Shown in pieces: positions 49,719-61,734 of a DNA stretch of 64,000 nucleotides. A program made the position numbers and the translations under genes. Location of the stretch: NCBI RefSeq assembly GCF_040412425.1, contig NC_089743.1:81226971-81290970 (forward strand), written 5' to 3'. The notes beneath the pieces are model-generated. The model was given only the letters and a program-made list of their open reading frames with translations. It did not search any database and was not told the origin of the DNA. Each line of letters starts with the position of its first letter. The stretch's first letter is position 1. This DNA is from Macrobrachium rosenbergii. Its lineage: Eukaryota > Arthropoda > Malacostraca > Decapoda > Palaemonidae.

Positions 49719-50030
49719 GGTTTAAAGATCACCAAAGAGTAGCAGTCAAGGGACAGGTTATGTGCTGTTGCACAATGTTCCAGTGATCAAACATATACAG
49801 TATACACATACGATGAGTGCTCAACCCGTCTTCGCCTAAGTAGGACCTGGAGGAGACAGACAAAAAGCTGCTGATGACTGTAGGCAGACCTACAGTACCC
49901 CCATCCCTAGCTTATCCAAAAGAGTAGCAAGTTGTGCATCACTGAAAATCCATCAACCATGCACTTGGCTTGAACTTAGGATCCCCGCAGTGCAAAGTCA
50001 CCACTCAGCTACCATCCGAATCCAATCACC
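49719..50030 (-). mobile_element. tRNA-derived SINE, second family
   Basis: On the minus strand, TAGCTGAGTGG (about 50011) matches the RNA polymerase III A box, and AGTTCAAGCC about 35 bases on is a B-box-like element. A non-tRNA body follows, running to about 49719 with a terminal segment like ACTCTTTGGTGATCTTTAAA. Both the head and body differ from the 57.5 kb SINE. Confidence 0.65.
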
Positions 50031-50970
50031 CACCCATCTACATATTCCAGTATGCACAATTTTGTAATAAAGTGCTTTTATCTCTCTTAACACTATTCAC
50101 ACTGCACCTCTGATAATTCTATAAAATTTTTCTTGATTCATGTATGCCACATGCAGCTTTTCAGTTTAACTCTTTACGTTCTGAGACAAAGATTCCATAA
50201 GAAACAAGTGACACATCCTCTTCTCCTATCAATCTGAGATTAACATATGCTACATACAGCTTTATTCCTTTGAACTCTGATCCTTAGCCTTTTTAGCTGG
50301 TGAGTCACTTGACTGTGTCTTTGTTGCAGTTTGCAAGACGGTTCATCACTTGTGACTTCCAAGATTCAGGACCCTTAAATATGAAATAAGTTTTACCCAT
50401 TTTGTATGTAACTGATGCTGATCCATCTTTTTTACTTTCATGTGAATAGATATACAACACTGGCTTTGTACAGTAACAGTACCACTGATCTGTCAGCCAC
50501 TCAAGACATAATAGGTTCAAACATATTTGTAATATGTACTCGTGGCATTTACATATACCGTTATCATAATACGTGTGAATAAGACTGATAAAATGCCTTA
50601 CTTCCTAGAAATTTGCATCTTCAGAACACCACTGCTCATGGAAATGAATGTATATGGTCAACATAATGCCAAATCTTCCCCTTCATTTGTCCAATTATGA
50701 TTAACACTTACGGATATAATAAACCCTAAGTTACACATATGTATAACAAAAGAAAGAAAAATAATATTTTTATGATAAAGTTTCATATATACTTACCCAG
50801 TAATTACTTAGCTAAGATGTCTACTCGAATGGCAGCTTAAATTTTGAAATTCACAGTAGCAATTCTCTTGTTTTGTGTAGGTGACAAGACCCTGCCGACT
50901 TTCAAGGTAAGAGAGAGGAACAACTAAGCCAATAGATCAATTTGTTTATGCAAAAAATTCCATGCTAAGA

Positions 50971-51152
50971 AGTTGGCACCAGGAGCTCGGAAGTGAATCC
51001 AGGCGTTCGGGAATTGACACCCCTCAGGAACACTGGTCTGAGAGGGTTCATGGAACTTTCTCTTCCTGCTCTGAGGCTGGTTCATGGAACTTTCTCTTCC
51101 TGCTCTGAGGCTAAGTGAGGTTGCTCAACAAAAGGGCGCCCAGGAGACAGGA
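50971..51152. repeat. Displaced copy of the 55048-55192 segment, with a 34-base tandem duplication
   Basis: AGTTGGCACCAGGAGCT to about CAACAAAAGG repeats the gag-side segment at 55048-55192 in the same orientation. Inside it, the unit beginning GGTTCATGGAACTTTCTCTT occurs twice in tandem here (51045-51078 and 51079-51112) but once at 55.1 kb. Confidence 0.8.
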
Positions 51153-51938
51153 GGGTGGCCTCCATCCGTAATTGCAGGGTAAGTACATATATATAAAACT
51201 TTATTTTATCATAAAAATATTTTTGTATAAGCAACTTACTCAGTAATTACTTAGCTCATTCCACATTGAAAGGAGATGGGGAATCGTGGACAGTAAAATG
51301 ACAATCTACATATGAAAAATTAATGACCTAAACAAGGCTAACATTGAAGCAATGTTTGTTGTTTCCTTACCTGGTGAGAGAGCTGCGCAGATAATTACTG
51401 CCTCTGGTTGGTGCTCACCTTGACCTGTAGAGACGTGATGGTATGGTCAAAGTCATCCCTATGGAAGTGTGATATTTTGCAGTGAAGGAGCACTCCAAAG
51501 GCATACAGAACATACAGCAGGAACTTTGTGACGAAGGAGAATACCAAAGGTCAACAAAGCTCATATCATTGCCCCTGCCCAGGGCACAGTACCAAAAAAC
51601 AACAAAAAACTAGTAGTAGAATCACCTACACCATAAAAATTAACATGACCACTACCCAACACTAAAAAACTGGTGGGCACTCCACTGTTGTACCCTCCAG
51701 GCTTCCCCAGAACTTGCCACCACAAATAAGGTGAATAGCTGAACACATAGGAAAGGGTACTTCCTACACTTCCTCACCTGTCACTACGCCAGCCACTGAC
51801 ATCGGTCCTAGGGTACTGCAGTTTTTGTAAATAGTTTCCATGTCCCACAGATAGTGCATTGCAAACACCGACTTACCAACTTGCTTCTCCAATACGTTGC
51901 TTAAAGAATGGAGGATAAGAAAAGATTGTGCTTAAAAG

Positions 51939-52827
51939 CTACTGATGTAGCAACTGCCCTAACTCATGAGCTTTCATTCTCATGACTTTCAAGTCATTTT
52001 CCTCCACTTGGGAGTGAGATTCAATAATGAGGTTCCTCAAAAAGAAGGAAATGGCATTCTTAGATAAGGGTCTAGAGGGATTTTTGACTGAGCACCAAAT
52101 ATTAGAAAACTGCCCTTTAATTTTCTCGGTTCGGTGCAGGTAGTACCTGAGAGCTCTCACCAGGCAAACCAATTTCTTCCTCTTCCATGCCTAAAATATC
52201 AGTGAGGCTCTTAATGGTGGAGGAACGAGGCCAAGGGTGTGAAGGGTTCTCGTTCTTCGCCAAAAAACTTAATAAGAAGGAACAGACCGTGTCTCCGTTC
52301 GAAAAGCCGATCCTTCTGCTGTCAGTCGCTTGAATTTCACTAACTCTCTTCGCAGTGGCCAGCGATACTAGGAAAATAGTCTTCTTAGTTAAATCCCTCA
52401 GAGAGGAAGAGCACATGGGTTCGAAGCACTCACTTGATAACCACTTAAGCACCACATCTAGGTTCCAAGTGAAATTCTCCTCCTTTCTAGATCTGGTGGT
52501 GTTGAATGACTGAATTAGGTCTGAAATATCCTGATTAGCAGAAATGTTGAGGCCTCTGTGATGCAAAACAGAGCCGAGCATTCCTCTGTAGCCTTTTATG
52601 GTGGAAGAAGACCTTCCTAGAGAAGTCCTCAAGAAAGGAAGAAAATCCACTATTTGAGGGATAGATGTCTGAGAAGATGAAGATGAGGGGGGTGATGACT
52701 CCTTGAGGTGGTAAACAAAACCAAAGTCAGTCTGTCCCATAGATTCCACAGACCCCGGCAAACCAGGGATCCAAGGTCCACTCGATGGGAAGGACATATT
52801 TCTGACGGTTTGGTTCATCCGCCACAA
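51939..52827 (-). pseudogene. Tyrosine recombinase of DIRS copy 3, longest frame of the set
   Basis: A 236-codon open frame (52827-52117) runs from a core-binding segment (LGRSSSTIKGYRGMLGSVL) through LKWLSSECFEPMCSSSLRDL and the first catalytic Arg block LATAKRVSEIQATD to LAKNENPSHPWPRSSTIK. A shift near 52140 moves to the next frame (52172-51939), which reads LVRALRYYLHRTEK and ends with MKAHELGQLLHQ. The expected motif there is AHEIR, so the second catalytic Arg is replaced by Gly. This is the best-kept recombinase in the window, but still inactive as written. Confidence 0.8.
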
Positions 52828-53069
52828 CTTATAGTTTGTCTTGAATAAGTCGAGTAACTGGGAAAACAGTAGAAGTTCTCTTGCTGTTTACATATATACG
52901 TTTGGACTGTGGTCTTGACTAAAAGGACTCCTACAGTCTAGGTGTGAACTAGGGTTGAGAAGCATTGAAGTCCTCAGTGAAAAGCTTTCAGCTCTCTGAC
53001 AAAGATGTGAAAGGTCCGTTCTTCTGGGGACCATGTCCCGGAAATTTCCCTGTTCCCCAAGTAGGCTCC

Positions 53070-53800
53070 TCAACCTAGATCCAAGGTGTCAAAAAGAAAT
53101 CTAGGTCTGGGCTCATAGGATGAAGGAACTTCCTTTCCAAGTCCATGTTCAGACAGCCACCACTGTAAGTCCGACTTTAATTTGGGGGTATGGGAAAAAA
53201 CAAAGGTGTCTGGCTGTGTTTCCCTGTCCCAGCTGGTCCTGTGTTCAAAACCTTCGAGCATCTTTCACCAGAGGGAATTGAAGTCAGTCAGTCATCCAGG
53301 TAAAGACTGATGTTCGTGCCCAGAAAATGAAGTCAAATACAAGAGGAGCGAGTGAAGAATTAAGAGGAATTTATTTCTGGTAATAGAAATTCATTTCTCG
53401 TCATAATGTGGTTCGGATTCCACAATAAGCTGTAGGTCACGTTGCTAGGTAACCAGTTGGTTCTTAGCCACGTAAAATAAATCTAATCCTTCGGGCCAGC
53501 CCTAAGAGAGTTGTTAATCCGCTTAGTGGTCTGGTTAAACTAGGATATACTTAACAAGAGGAGCGAGGGCTTGAGAGAAGACTTGTGCCGTAAAGAGGCC
53601 TGAGCACAAATCCTCGAACTGGGAGACCGTGCCCCGTAAGATGGACCTGAGATACCCTGAGCGTCAGGTGGGGACATGGAAGGATGCGTCCTGTATATCC
53701 AAGGTTTTCATCCAATCGCCCTGGAGAATGGATGACAGGACTGTCTGGTTCGTCTCCACCTTGAACTTCGTCTTCTACTCGAACAGAAAAAGGGTGTTAT
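53070..53800 (-). pseudogene. Reverse transcriptase remnant of DIRS copy 3, with SINE insertion
   Basis: Near 53790-53620 the minus strand reads KFKVETNQTVLSSILQGDWM and a motif A-like LDIQDASFHVPT. From about 53353 down it continues LAPLVFDFIFWARTSVF, the segment that leads into motif C. The sequence then skips much of the C-terminal part and resumes at 53261 (WDRETQPDTFVFSHTP), which belongs to the connection domain. The SINE at 53353-53553 split the frame at the Leu-Ala-Pro-Leu segment. Confidence 0.65.
53353..53553 (+). mobile_element. SINE copy without tRNA head, flanked by a 14-base target duplication, inside DIRS copy 3
   Basis: Starts TGAAGAATTAAGAGGAATTT and ends GGATATACTTA. The 14 bases ACAAGAGGAGCGAG lie directly on both sides (53339-53352 and 53554-53567). 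The 5' end is at the same point as in the 4964 copy, and the tRNA-like head of the 57.5 kb copy is missing. Confidence 0.85.
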
Positions 53801-53804
53801 GGGC

Positions 53805-53970
53805 CATGCAGACTTGCTGATGACCATGCGGACTCGCAGACAACTGAGCGAACTTGCAGATCATCGTGCAGACTCGCAGACAACCGTGCTGACTGGCTGC
53901 TCACCCTGCGAACTCTTGACAGCTATGCAGACATGTGACTCACTTCTGCAGACTTGACTAAGCCAGCCAC
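53805..53970. repeat. Minisatellite-like tract in DIRS copy 3
   Basis: About five imperfect units with the theme GCAGACTCGCAGACAACCGTG, spaced about 25-30 bases. Confidence 0.6.
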
Positions 53971-54719
53971 CATAAAGCCACAGAAGTTTAGGCACAGACA
54001 TAACAGTGGCCTTGTCAAAAAACCAGACTGTGACAAATCCTATACATCAGACACAATTCTCTAAACTGTGTTCTGAGGAGAGAAGTGATGTAGGCCAGGA
54101 GGTGGAAACAACAGGCTGACATATCAGTGACTTCTGTCTAGTAAAGGGGCAATTCAGAGCATTCTCTTGAGATATCAAAATAAAGAGAAAAAATCTCTAA
54201 AAGCCATCTGAATCATCGTTGTCCGCACAGGACAGAACTCAGACAATCCGAGATGTTATCTCAATAAAAACTGGAAGTCCTCCATCTTTCCAGCCAGTGC
54301 TGCTGCAGCCAAACAAGAAAGCCAGGAACTTCAAAAACCTGACAAGAACCTTGACAAGGAGGTCCAGCTCCGTCGAAGCATCAGAGGGAGGAAAGGTAAT
54401 AAAAGACACCCCATCTCACTTCCTTTATGAGAAAACCAAACTCCCAACTCCCCAAGAGGGCCCCCTTGGATGATGAAGAAAATGCCAGAGCAGGGAACTC
54501 TCTTCAATAAGCTCACAAATTGGAACACAAATGTCTTTGTCTGCAAAGGACAGGACCCCAAGACGCCAACTGTTGTGGAGTGGCGCTCGGGACTGAACGA
54601 GGACCCCTCGATGGGCAGTTGAATACTTTGCCACTGAACTACACTCCCTTAAAAGGGGGAGTCAGCTCGCCTCGAACCATAGGCGAAGGAGAAACAGACT
54701 GAAGACAGACAAAATGCTT

Positions 54720-55930
54720 GTGAGCAGGCTGCATGGTGCGCAGATGCAGGAGACTGATACTGAAGAGTTGGTGCCAGGGGATCAGGGACTGGCGCCAGCC
54801 AATTACACTTTCAATAGGCTGCTAGAAAACCAGAGCCAGATGTTCAATTGAGAACCGGTGCTCATGAAAGAACAACAGCGTGCTTCCAGAAAAGACAGGC
54901 GCCAAGTACTATAGTGCCGAATGCTCAGGAACTGGTGTTGGGCATTCAGGAATTGGCACCGGGCAAACAGGAACTGGCGCTGACACTGAAAAAGGTTGGC
55001 GCCTGATACCAAGACACAGAAAAATAGTCTGTGAGCAGGTGTTCGCAAGTTGGCGCCAGGAGCTTGGAAGTGAATCCAGGCATTCGGGAATTGACACCCC
55101 TCAGAAACACTGGTCTGAGAGGGTTCATGGAACTTTCTCTTCCTGCTCAGAGCCAAGTGAGGTGGCTCAACAAAAGGCCTCAGGAGAGAAGGTATCACGT
55201 CTCCAATGGAAGTCAGACCAAGGAAGAGACAAAAGGAACACAGCGAATCTGTAGGATGGCTGCGAGAAAAGGCTAGATTCCTTACTGCTTGACAGAAAGC
55301 GTAGAATGGAGACCTTCATCTGCTTGCATCTTCAGTGGCCATGACAAAACAAAAAACGTTACAGCGCTTTCCGCCTGTGCCGGAATCCTCAGAACTGGAT
55401 GATAACTAGAGGTAGAATTGCAAAACTCATGAAGCCTGGACTTTGACTAACATCTCAAAGGCCAAGAGAATCCCAGGTTCCATCCACAGGGACCGTTTCC
55501 TGGAAGCAGCTATGCTTCTTGGCAGACGGAAAAACCCGAAAATCTGTGAGAGGAGACTGATATCCAAAAGGATTCAGATCTGCCCTTAATTCTTTTGGAA
55601 AGGTCACTTTGAAGATTTATGACAAAACTACACATCCAACAAGACACCTTTCCAGTGGCTGTCTGCCGATACCTGGGAATGTCTACAGGCTCGACTGCAG
55701 GGGCAACTACCTGGGGGACCTCCTTCAAACCTCCCTTGCACTTTCAGTATGCCCATGGGAGTAAGTGGGTAAAGGCAGGAGAGCTAGTAGCAGGAGAGAA
55801 AGAGGGAAGAGTTGGCACCAGGCGTTCAGGAGCTGGCACCGGGCGCATGAGAGCAGACGCTGGGCACTCTGTAGTTGGCACCAAGTGAGCTGGAGCTGAG
55901 TGCTCGGAGCATGATTCTCAGCTATCGAGA
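54720..55930 (-). pseudogene. Gag-like region of DIRS copy 3, low-complexity
   Basis: Several overlapping minus-strand frames are Pro/Ser-rich, for example CPVPIPECPTPVPEHSAL. They arise from a repeated DNA theme (GGCATTCAGGAATTGGCACC and variants) seen between about 54770 and 55880. Position within the element suggests gag, but no CSKGCNT-like start was found. No domain is recognised. Confidence 0.4.
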
Positions 55931-56430
55931 ACACCTCCTCTTCCTATGCTCATTCCAACCATAATAATCAGCACAACATTTCTCCTCAATACATTCCTGC
56001 CCTTACACTTCTTCAGATCTCTGCAAAATAAAGCGATAAGGTGATGATTAATCTTGGTTGCAACTTTGCTACAGTAGCAAAAAATTTATAACCTTGAATC
56101 AGACATAATAATTAAAAAACCAGAAAAAAATGATCCTGAAAGCTTTCAAACTTGACGGCTACTCAAAATAAGCGATAATACTTCACTGAAATCCAGTTAT
56201 ACAACTGAAAAACAATGAACAAGCTGCTGCAAACACCTGATGTCTACATCAAGCTCGCAGAAACAAAATGTGGTTGTCTGCTAAGTCGTTCCTAGTATTC
56301 CCATTAGTGGGCGGGACTGGTCACCTACACTAAACAATTGAATCGCTACTGCAAATTTTGAATTTAACCTGCTGCGCAAGTTTGAAACTATAGCTAAGTA
56401 ATTACTTGGTAAGTTACTTATATAAAATCT

Positions 56431-57424
56431 CTTAATACTACTAGTCATGATGAAATGCATCCCAACATTAAAAGGAGCAAGAGCCACAGTGTGGTGCAAT
56501 TTTGGAGCATATGACCTGACTTCTCTTTGCTTTAAAATTCTGACTTTGGGGGTAAGTTTTGATGTCTTCAATGTTAATTTTTATTCAGAGACAATCTCAT
56601 GAAGTACTGTTATTTTGTCAATATGTTGTTTATCATACTTAGTTGACACCACATTTCTACACTCACGTCTCAGAACAATTTTACGTTATAAACTTTATTA
56701 ATAATAATAAGAACATCTCTCTCAAACAAAACGGTCATATCTTTTGATTGGAACCTTAATCTTTTTATTATTGTGGATTTCATCATGTGATCAGTTTTCA
56801 ATTTTATACAGGATAAATTTTTACTTTTCATTTTAATAAAGAATAAATTTTTACTCCTGAAAAGTGAATCAAAGCATATTAGGACTGGATGTGTTTTGTG
56901 TTTTTCCTTTTCTTTTAACACTGGATTGAGCATATCTCATCAGGCTTCTTTGTGACCTGATTCACTCAAAATATCTTTAAAGTATCTATGTTCCCACAAT
57001 AGTAGTTAATATTAAGTTAAAGGATTACTTGCTCCAAGACTAAAACATCACTAAAATTTATGTAGGTAATTCCTCATACCTGTCAAGAACTGAGAGATGG
57101 ATAAACCTTTCCCTTACACCAAGATTTACACAATAACCTGACAGCCATAGTAACAGTCTCTGAGATCAGACCTAGCACTTAGAGCACTTTGCCCAAGACT
57201 TTCATCTCACTTGATCACGTCAATTATTCACATTCTACAGGCAATCAAAACCCTATTCATGCACGGATAGGCTGATAGACTGAGGGGTAAAATGGAGAGA
57301 GAGGAAAAAACAAAAAAAACTGCACCTAATTATGTCAGGGAAATCTGGGATGTGACTGAAGTAGCATCTGATAACACAAGACAATAATAGCATCTGATAA
57401 CACAAGACAATAGGAGTGATAGTC
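56431..57424. other. Intron; no element identified
   Basis: AT-rich. A 26-base tandem duplication of AGCATCTGATAACACAAGAC and flanks lies at about 57364-57413. Confidence 0.45.
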
Positions 57425-57690
57425 ATAAGTATACCTTAGTTTAACCAGACCACTGAGCTGATTAACAGCCTCCTACCGCTGGCCCGGCGATTAGACTTAT
57501 TTTACGGGTTAAGAACCAATTGGTTACCTAGCAACGGACCTACAGCTTATTGTGAATCCGGAACCACATTATACCATGAAATGAATTTCTATCACCTGAA
57601 ATAAATTCCTCTAATTCTTCATTGGTCGGCCGGAGAATCAAACGCGGGCCTAGGAGAGTGCTAGCTGAGTACGATATTGACCCATCCAAT
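57425..57690 (-). mobile_element. SINE with tRNA-like head (full-length form)
   Basis: On the minus strand the copy starts with about 75 bases of tRNA-like sequence, including a B-box-like GCGTTTGATTCTCCGG. It continues with ATGAAGAATTAGAGGAATTT and the body shared with the copies at 4964 and 53353, ending near ATACTTATG. The A box is weak. A clear target duplication was not found. Confidence 0.7.
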
Positions 57691-58003
57691 GAGGAACTAA
57701 AAATAAATTCCTAAAACAATATACTAGAATTCTGATCCACCAGGCCATATTTTTCTTTCCTATTTATGTAGTTTCTACAATGAAGTCTGGAATATTCTTT
57801 GATTTTTTACTATTATACAGATGGTCCATAATATTGAAAATTAACTTTGGTACTTTATCTTAAAAGCATATTCCTGTACAAAATAGCAGAATTAACTATA
57901 CAAGACTAATTTGCTATCTACCGTGCTGGTATTCCACAAGATTAAATAAAAAAAAAATTAAAACTACAGTGCAGTACAGTACTGCTAGAGCAATAAAACA
58001 TAC

Positions 58004-58225
58004 CTAAAGGAAAGAGATCGGAATTATAAGCGTAATGTTTTTCCCGTAGCGTATAGACCCGTAAGAGAGACTTGGGGAGAGAGGCAGCAGTAGCGTGACT
58101 GATGGCATGTTGGGGCAGTCTCCTAGGAGGTAGGGTAACCACCCTGGGTTGGTGGGCGGCCACTGAAGGCGGGTATGTGGCTGGGGCCATGACTAGACTC
58201 CTGCTGGGGCAGCTTGATGATGGTG
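58004..58225 (-). CDS. INO80D: INO80D-like, most upstream exon seen in the window
   Basis: A 222-base exon with acceptor TTGCATTTTAG and donor TTTAG/GTATGT. It enters with two bases and leaves one, which the exon at 48659 completes to Gly. The peptide is Ser/Pro-rich at first (APSSSCPSRS, then VVTLPPRRLPQHAI) and ends LLRVYTLREKHYAYNSDLFP. Human INO80D has LVKLCTQKHQLDTDLFPHLG, so the alignment is good in the second half. The entering phase shows that at least one more coding exon lies upstream, and the first Cys/His domain of the family is not found up to the window end. Confidence 0.88.
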
Positions 58226-60170
58226 CTAAAATGCAAGACAATCATTAGCAAGGAACTTTACACTATAGCACTTATATATGAACTTTAATGAACACAAGAG
58301 ACATAAATACAGTACTACTACTAAATAACAGCTTAAAAATAATTTTTCAGAATGAAAATTTCCAATGTAACTTTATCAGTATATAACCAAGTTTCAATTT
58401 TTTCTTACTTTACTGTACTAAACAATAAAAGTACCTGCTACTCAACAGATCTGAGCACATTAAAAGATAATTACACATACAGAAATTGAAAACCTCTATT
58501 TTTTTCTACCAGAAAGGTGAAAAACTGAACATCAATATAACACGTATTTCATTAAACTCAGTTTTTTACCAGTGACTCACTCTCACTCGTCAGATATGTG
58601 TTATGACATTGCATCACATACTCTATTCAAGCCTGGGTGACAGTAGCAGAAGCCTTAGGAAAAGAATACTGATGAGAGAGGTAATATCTATAAAGTTATA
58701 TCCAACTTCAAGAAACACTTTTTTTCCTCTAGTTCTAATAGTAGACAGAATGAGAGAACATGAACACAATTTGCTGCATACAAGAGTAACTGACAAATCT
58801 GTAATCATGGGCTACTCTTCCTAGGAAAGGCTCCTACCTTCACCTTAGAGGCCATTGCTACTGAGGCCCAACCTCCTATACACATTGTTCAATCCACTAG
58901 ACTGCAACAGAGATGGACATATCTTTGTAATTCCGCAAGGAGTTGTTCTGGCCAGGGCTAACAATCTGATGCTCTCCCTAGGCCATCCTTTGGTTCTCCT
59001 TGTTCACTAAATGCTGGCAAATTTGATGATAAAAGAGACATGTGACCTTAGAGAACCTCTTCAGCTTGCTCTCTTCCAGAACTCTGCTCCGTGTGTGTGT
59101 CTGACAACATGGCTCCTCATCTTTTCCCTAAAGACTGGTTTGTGAGCTCAGGGAGAAGCTCACCTCCACAGCCACAACAGCCACTATCATTAACTTGGAT
59201 GGTTTAGCCTTCTCAATTTAAGTTTGCTTGCTCAACTATCAAACCCAGGTCACACTATTAACAAGAGTACTTCATTTGGTCACGTCCATGGAATTTATAA
59301 GCTAAATTGTCAGCAATATTACTATGCCACTAAGATGAATCCTTCCTCACCAGATCAATGCCACTCTGCTTTTCAGCCAAGCAGTTTAGCCTCTGTTCAG
59401 TTTCTGAAGCTGAGGTCAGTCTCAGTTTAAGCCATCAAGTTGATGTTCCCAGAGAAGTAGTCCTGCCATTCAGAGGTTCTCTGCAATGGTTACCATCTTT
59501 CTTTCATAAATGTGGATCCTCCCTACTGTCCCAGCCGATTACCTTCAATCCTTACTCCACCAATCTTGTCAAGATAATCTTCTCCACAACAAGATAGCTT
59601 CCATGTTGTAGCAGGGTGCCATGGAGGAGATTCTTCCAAAGATGCAGAGGTCTCTTCACTTGAATGTTTGCAAAGCCCTATGACAAATGTGGGGGACACC
59701 ACTGCTAAGTCTGTTCACCATGTTGCTGCAATTCAGGCTATTAGGGACTCATGGGTTCTTATGATCAACCAATGTTTTTATAATACAACATAATTTTCAA
59801 CAAACCAATTGGTTAGAATTTTAAGTACTCTAGTTCCTTCCCATCACTATTTGAGATGGAGGTTAACACACACAAGAGACTCACTGTCTTGTGGAACAGT
59901 GGAGTGGAATGGGCAGGCAAGTATGCCTTTTCTTCTTTAAAGATCTGTAAGTTGGTGTGACTGAGTCCACTTTACAAGAAGTAAGGCCATTTAAGCTTTA
60001 AGTTGGTGTGACTGAGTCCACTTTACAAGAAGTAAGGCCATTTAAGCTTAATGTGTTCAAAGAAAAACTAATTTTATTGTAACAGAAAAAGATCTTTCTA
60101 CATATTCTTTGTACATGAATGCATAAACAAAGAGGTGGCAGTATCACACAATCATCTGGCTAAGATGCTT
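58226..60170. other. Intron; possible eroded retroelement sequence
   Basis: From about 58840 to 59770 the composition is richer in GC and in short plus-strand frames (59224-59430 and 59358-59597) than typical intron, which hints at old coding sequence. No motif is clear enough to name a family. Confidence 0.3.
59948..60049. repeat. Tandem duplication of about 50 bases
   Basis: The unit beginning TAAGTTGGTGTGACTGAGTC and ending GGCCATTTAAGCTT occurs twice head to tail with almost no difference. Confidence 0.9.
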
Positions 60171-60213
60171 TTATTTATTATTATTATTATCATAATTATT
60201 ATTATTATTATTT

Positions 60214-61312
60214 AAAGAAACTGCTGCATCAGCTGCACTGATCTTGAACAGAGTCTTCTTTATTTTCCTTTTAACAGTTTTCTATCTGTTACTACAACTG
60301 GCGAGTTAACACACCAATGTGATTCATCAGGAGGAGTTAAATTCCAGGGGTAAGTAAGTCAAATATGGTGAGCATAGTCTGTAGAATTATTTATGTACTT
60401 ATATATAGGCAGTCCTTGGTTATCGGCAGGGGTTCTGTTCCCGACAGCGTCACGATAACCGAAAATCGGTGATAATAGCGCCGATCCCTGGTTATCTGCA
60501 CTGACATCCGGTTATCGGCGTCCAATAAGTGGGGATCAGCGCTAATAACTAGGGATCAGCGCCAATAACTAGAGATCGGTTCAAAAATCCGGTTATTGTT
60601 GTCACTATACAAGCGCCGTAAAACCGGACTGCCAATAACCAGGGACTGCCTGTATAAGGATAAATATATGTCGATTCTGGTTAAAATTCAAAATCTTGAA
60701 GTGTCCAATGTTTCTCCCTGATTCATCCGAGTATGATCACGGCAGTGGGTCAGTGTGGACTGGTGATGCTAGAGGGATCTCTATAAATAGTTGTAGGTCA
60801 GCAGGGGGTTTTCTCATGCTGATTTGTCATTGGTTGATGGAGCATAGCAGCCTCCTATTGGCTGGAGAAAGTCCCTTTCGCCGCAACAGTGCCGAAAAGG
60901 ACTTGGGAAAACTTTCTCCAGCCAATAGAAGCTGCTGTGCGCACCAACCAACAACAAATCAGCATGAGAAAACCCCTGCTGACCTACGACTATTTATGGA
61001 GTAGATCCCTCTAGCATCACCAGTCTACTCCGACCCACTGACATGTTCATACTCGGATGAATCTGGGAGAAATGTTTACCACTTCAAGATTTCGACTTGT
61101 CAACAGAATCGACATATATTTATCCTTATGTATAAATAAACAAATAATTCTACGGACTATGCCTACCATATTTGACTTACTTATCCCTGGAATTTAACAC
61201 CTGATGAATCACACTGGTGCGTTACTCGCCAGTTGTAGTAACAGAGAGAAAACTTATAAGGAAAATAGAGAAGACTCTATACAAGATCAATGCAGCTGAT
61301 GCAGCAATTTCT
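60214..61312. mobile_element. Foldback element: long palindrome with arms of about 430 bases
   Basis: The left arm starts AAAGAAACTGCTGCATCAGC, and the right arm ends with its complement (GCTGATGCAGCAATTTCTTT, 61293-61312). Further matches run inward, for example CAACTGGCGAG against CTCGCCAGTTG, and GGTGATGCTAGAGGGATC against GATCCCTCTAGCATCACC. The centre is near 60886. The left arm is interrupted by a MITE at 60416-60652. ATT repeats lie outside both arms. The 102-codon ORF 60696-61004 spans the hairpin centre and is not a gene. Confidence 0.85.
60416..60652. mobile_element. Pogo/Tigger-like MITE nested in the left arm of the foldback element
   Basis: The ends are TAGGCAGTCCTTGGTTATCG and the inverse of CAGGCAGTCCCTGGTTATTG, with TA at 60414-60415 and 60653-60654. 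The right arm of the palindrome has no such sequence at the matching position, so it shows the empty site. Confidence 0.8.
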
Positions 61313-61342
61313 TTCAATTGCACTTGCCTGAAAGATGGACTA

Positions 61343-61349
61343 TTATCAA

Positions 61350-61400
<51 letters not shown>
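61343..61400. repeat. (ATT)n microsatellite
   Basis: About 19 ATT units outside the right arm of the foldback element. A similar run flanks its left arm (60176-60212), and a shorter one lies at 61533-61560. Confidence 0.95.
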
Positions 61401-61734
61401 TGAAACAAGAAGATCCTGTAACGAGGCTATAATATCGAGAATTAAAAGCGACAGTAGTGTTCAAAATATTTATGCACAAAGTTTTAACTTTGTTCATACA
61501 TATTTTAAACAATACTGTGACTTTTGATTCTCATTATTATTATTATTATTATATTATTAATATTCAAAGGATGATCCCTATTCTTATGGAACAAGCCCAC
61601 AGGGGCCACTGACCTGAAATTCAAGCTTCCAAAGAATATGGTGTTCATTAGGAAGAAGTAACAGGAGGCAAAGAGAAATACAAAGGAAGAGATCGTTTAT
61701 TAAAAAAGAAAAAATAATAAATACTTGATTAAAA

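Larger units (their letters stand above)
50763..56430 (-). mobile_element. DIRS-like retrotransposon copy 3, both inverted terminal repeats present
   Basis: The left end 50763-50925 and right end about 56281-56430 are inverted repeats; TACTTACCCAGTAATTACTT at the left is complemented near 56395-56415 (AAGTAATTACTTGGTAAGTT). An internal complementary region lies at 51169-51256. The minus strand carries gag-like, partial reverse transcriptase and RNase H, and a recombinase frame. The reverse transcriptase is interrupted by a SINE at 53353. Part of the gag-side sequence is copied next to the left end. The element lies in the intron between the exons at 58004 and 48659, in the host gene's sense. 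Confidence 0.85.

Noticed and set aside
54880..55254. A 124-codon plus-strand ORF rich in Gly and Thr
   Set aside because: It is produced by the repeated GGCATTCAGGAATTGGCACC theme within DIRS copy 3 and has no independent support.
60696..61004. A 102-codon ORF
   Set aside because: It spans the centre of the foldback palindrome, and its second half is the complement of its first half.
61222..61527. Poly-Asn and poly-Ile ORFs
   Set aside because: They are translations of the (ATT)n microsatellite.
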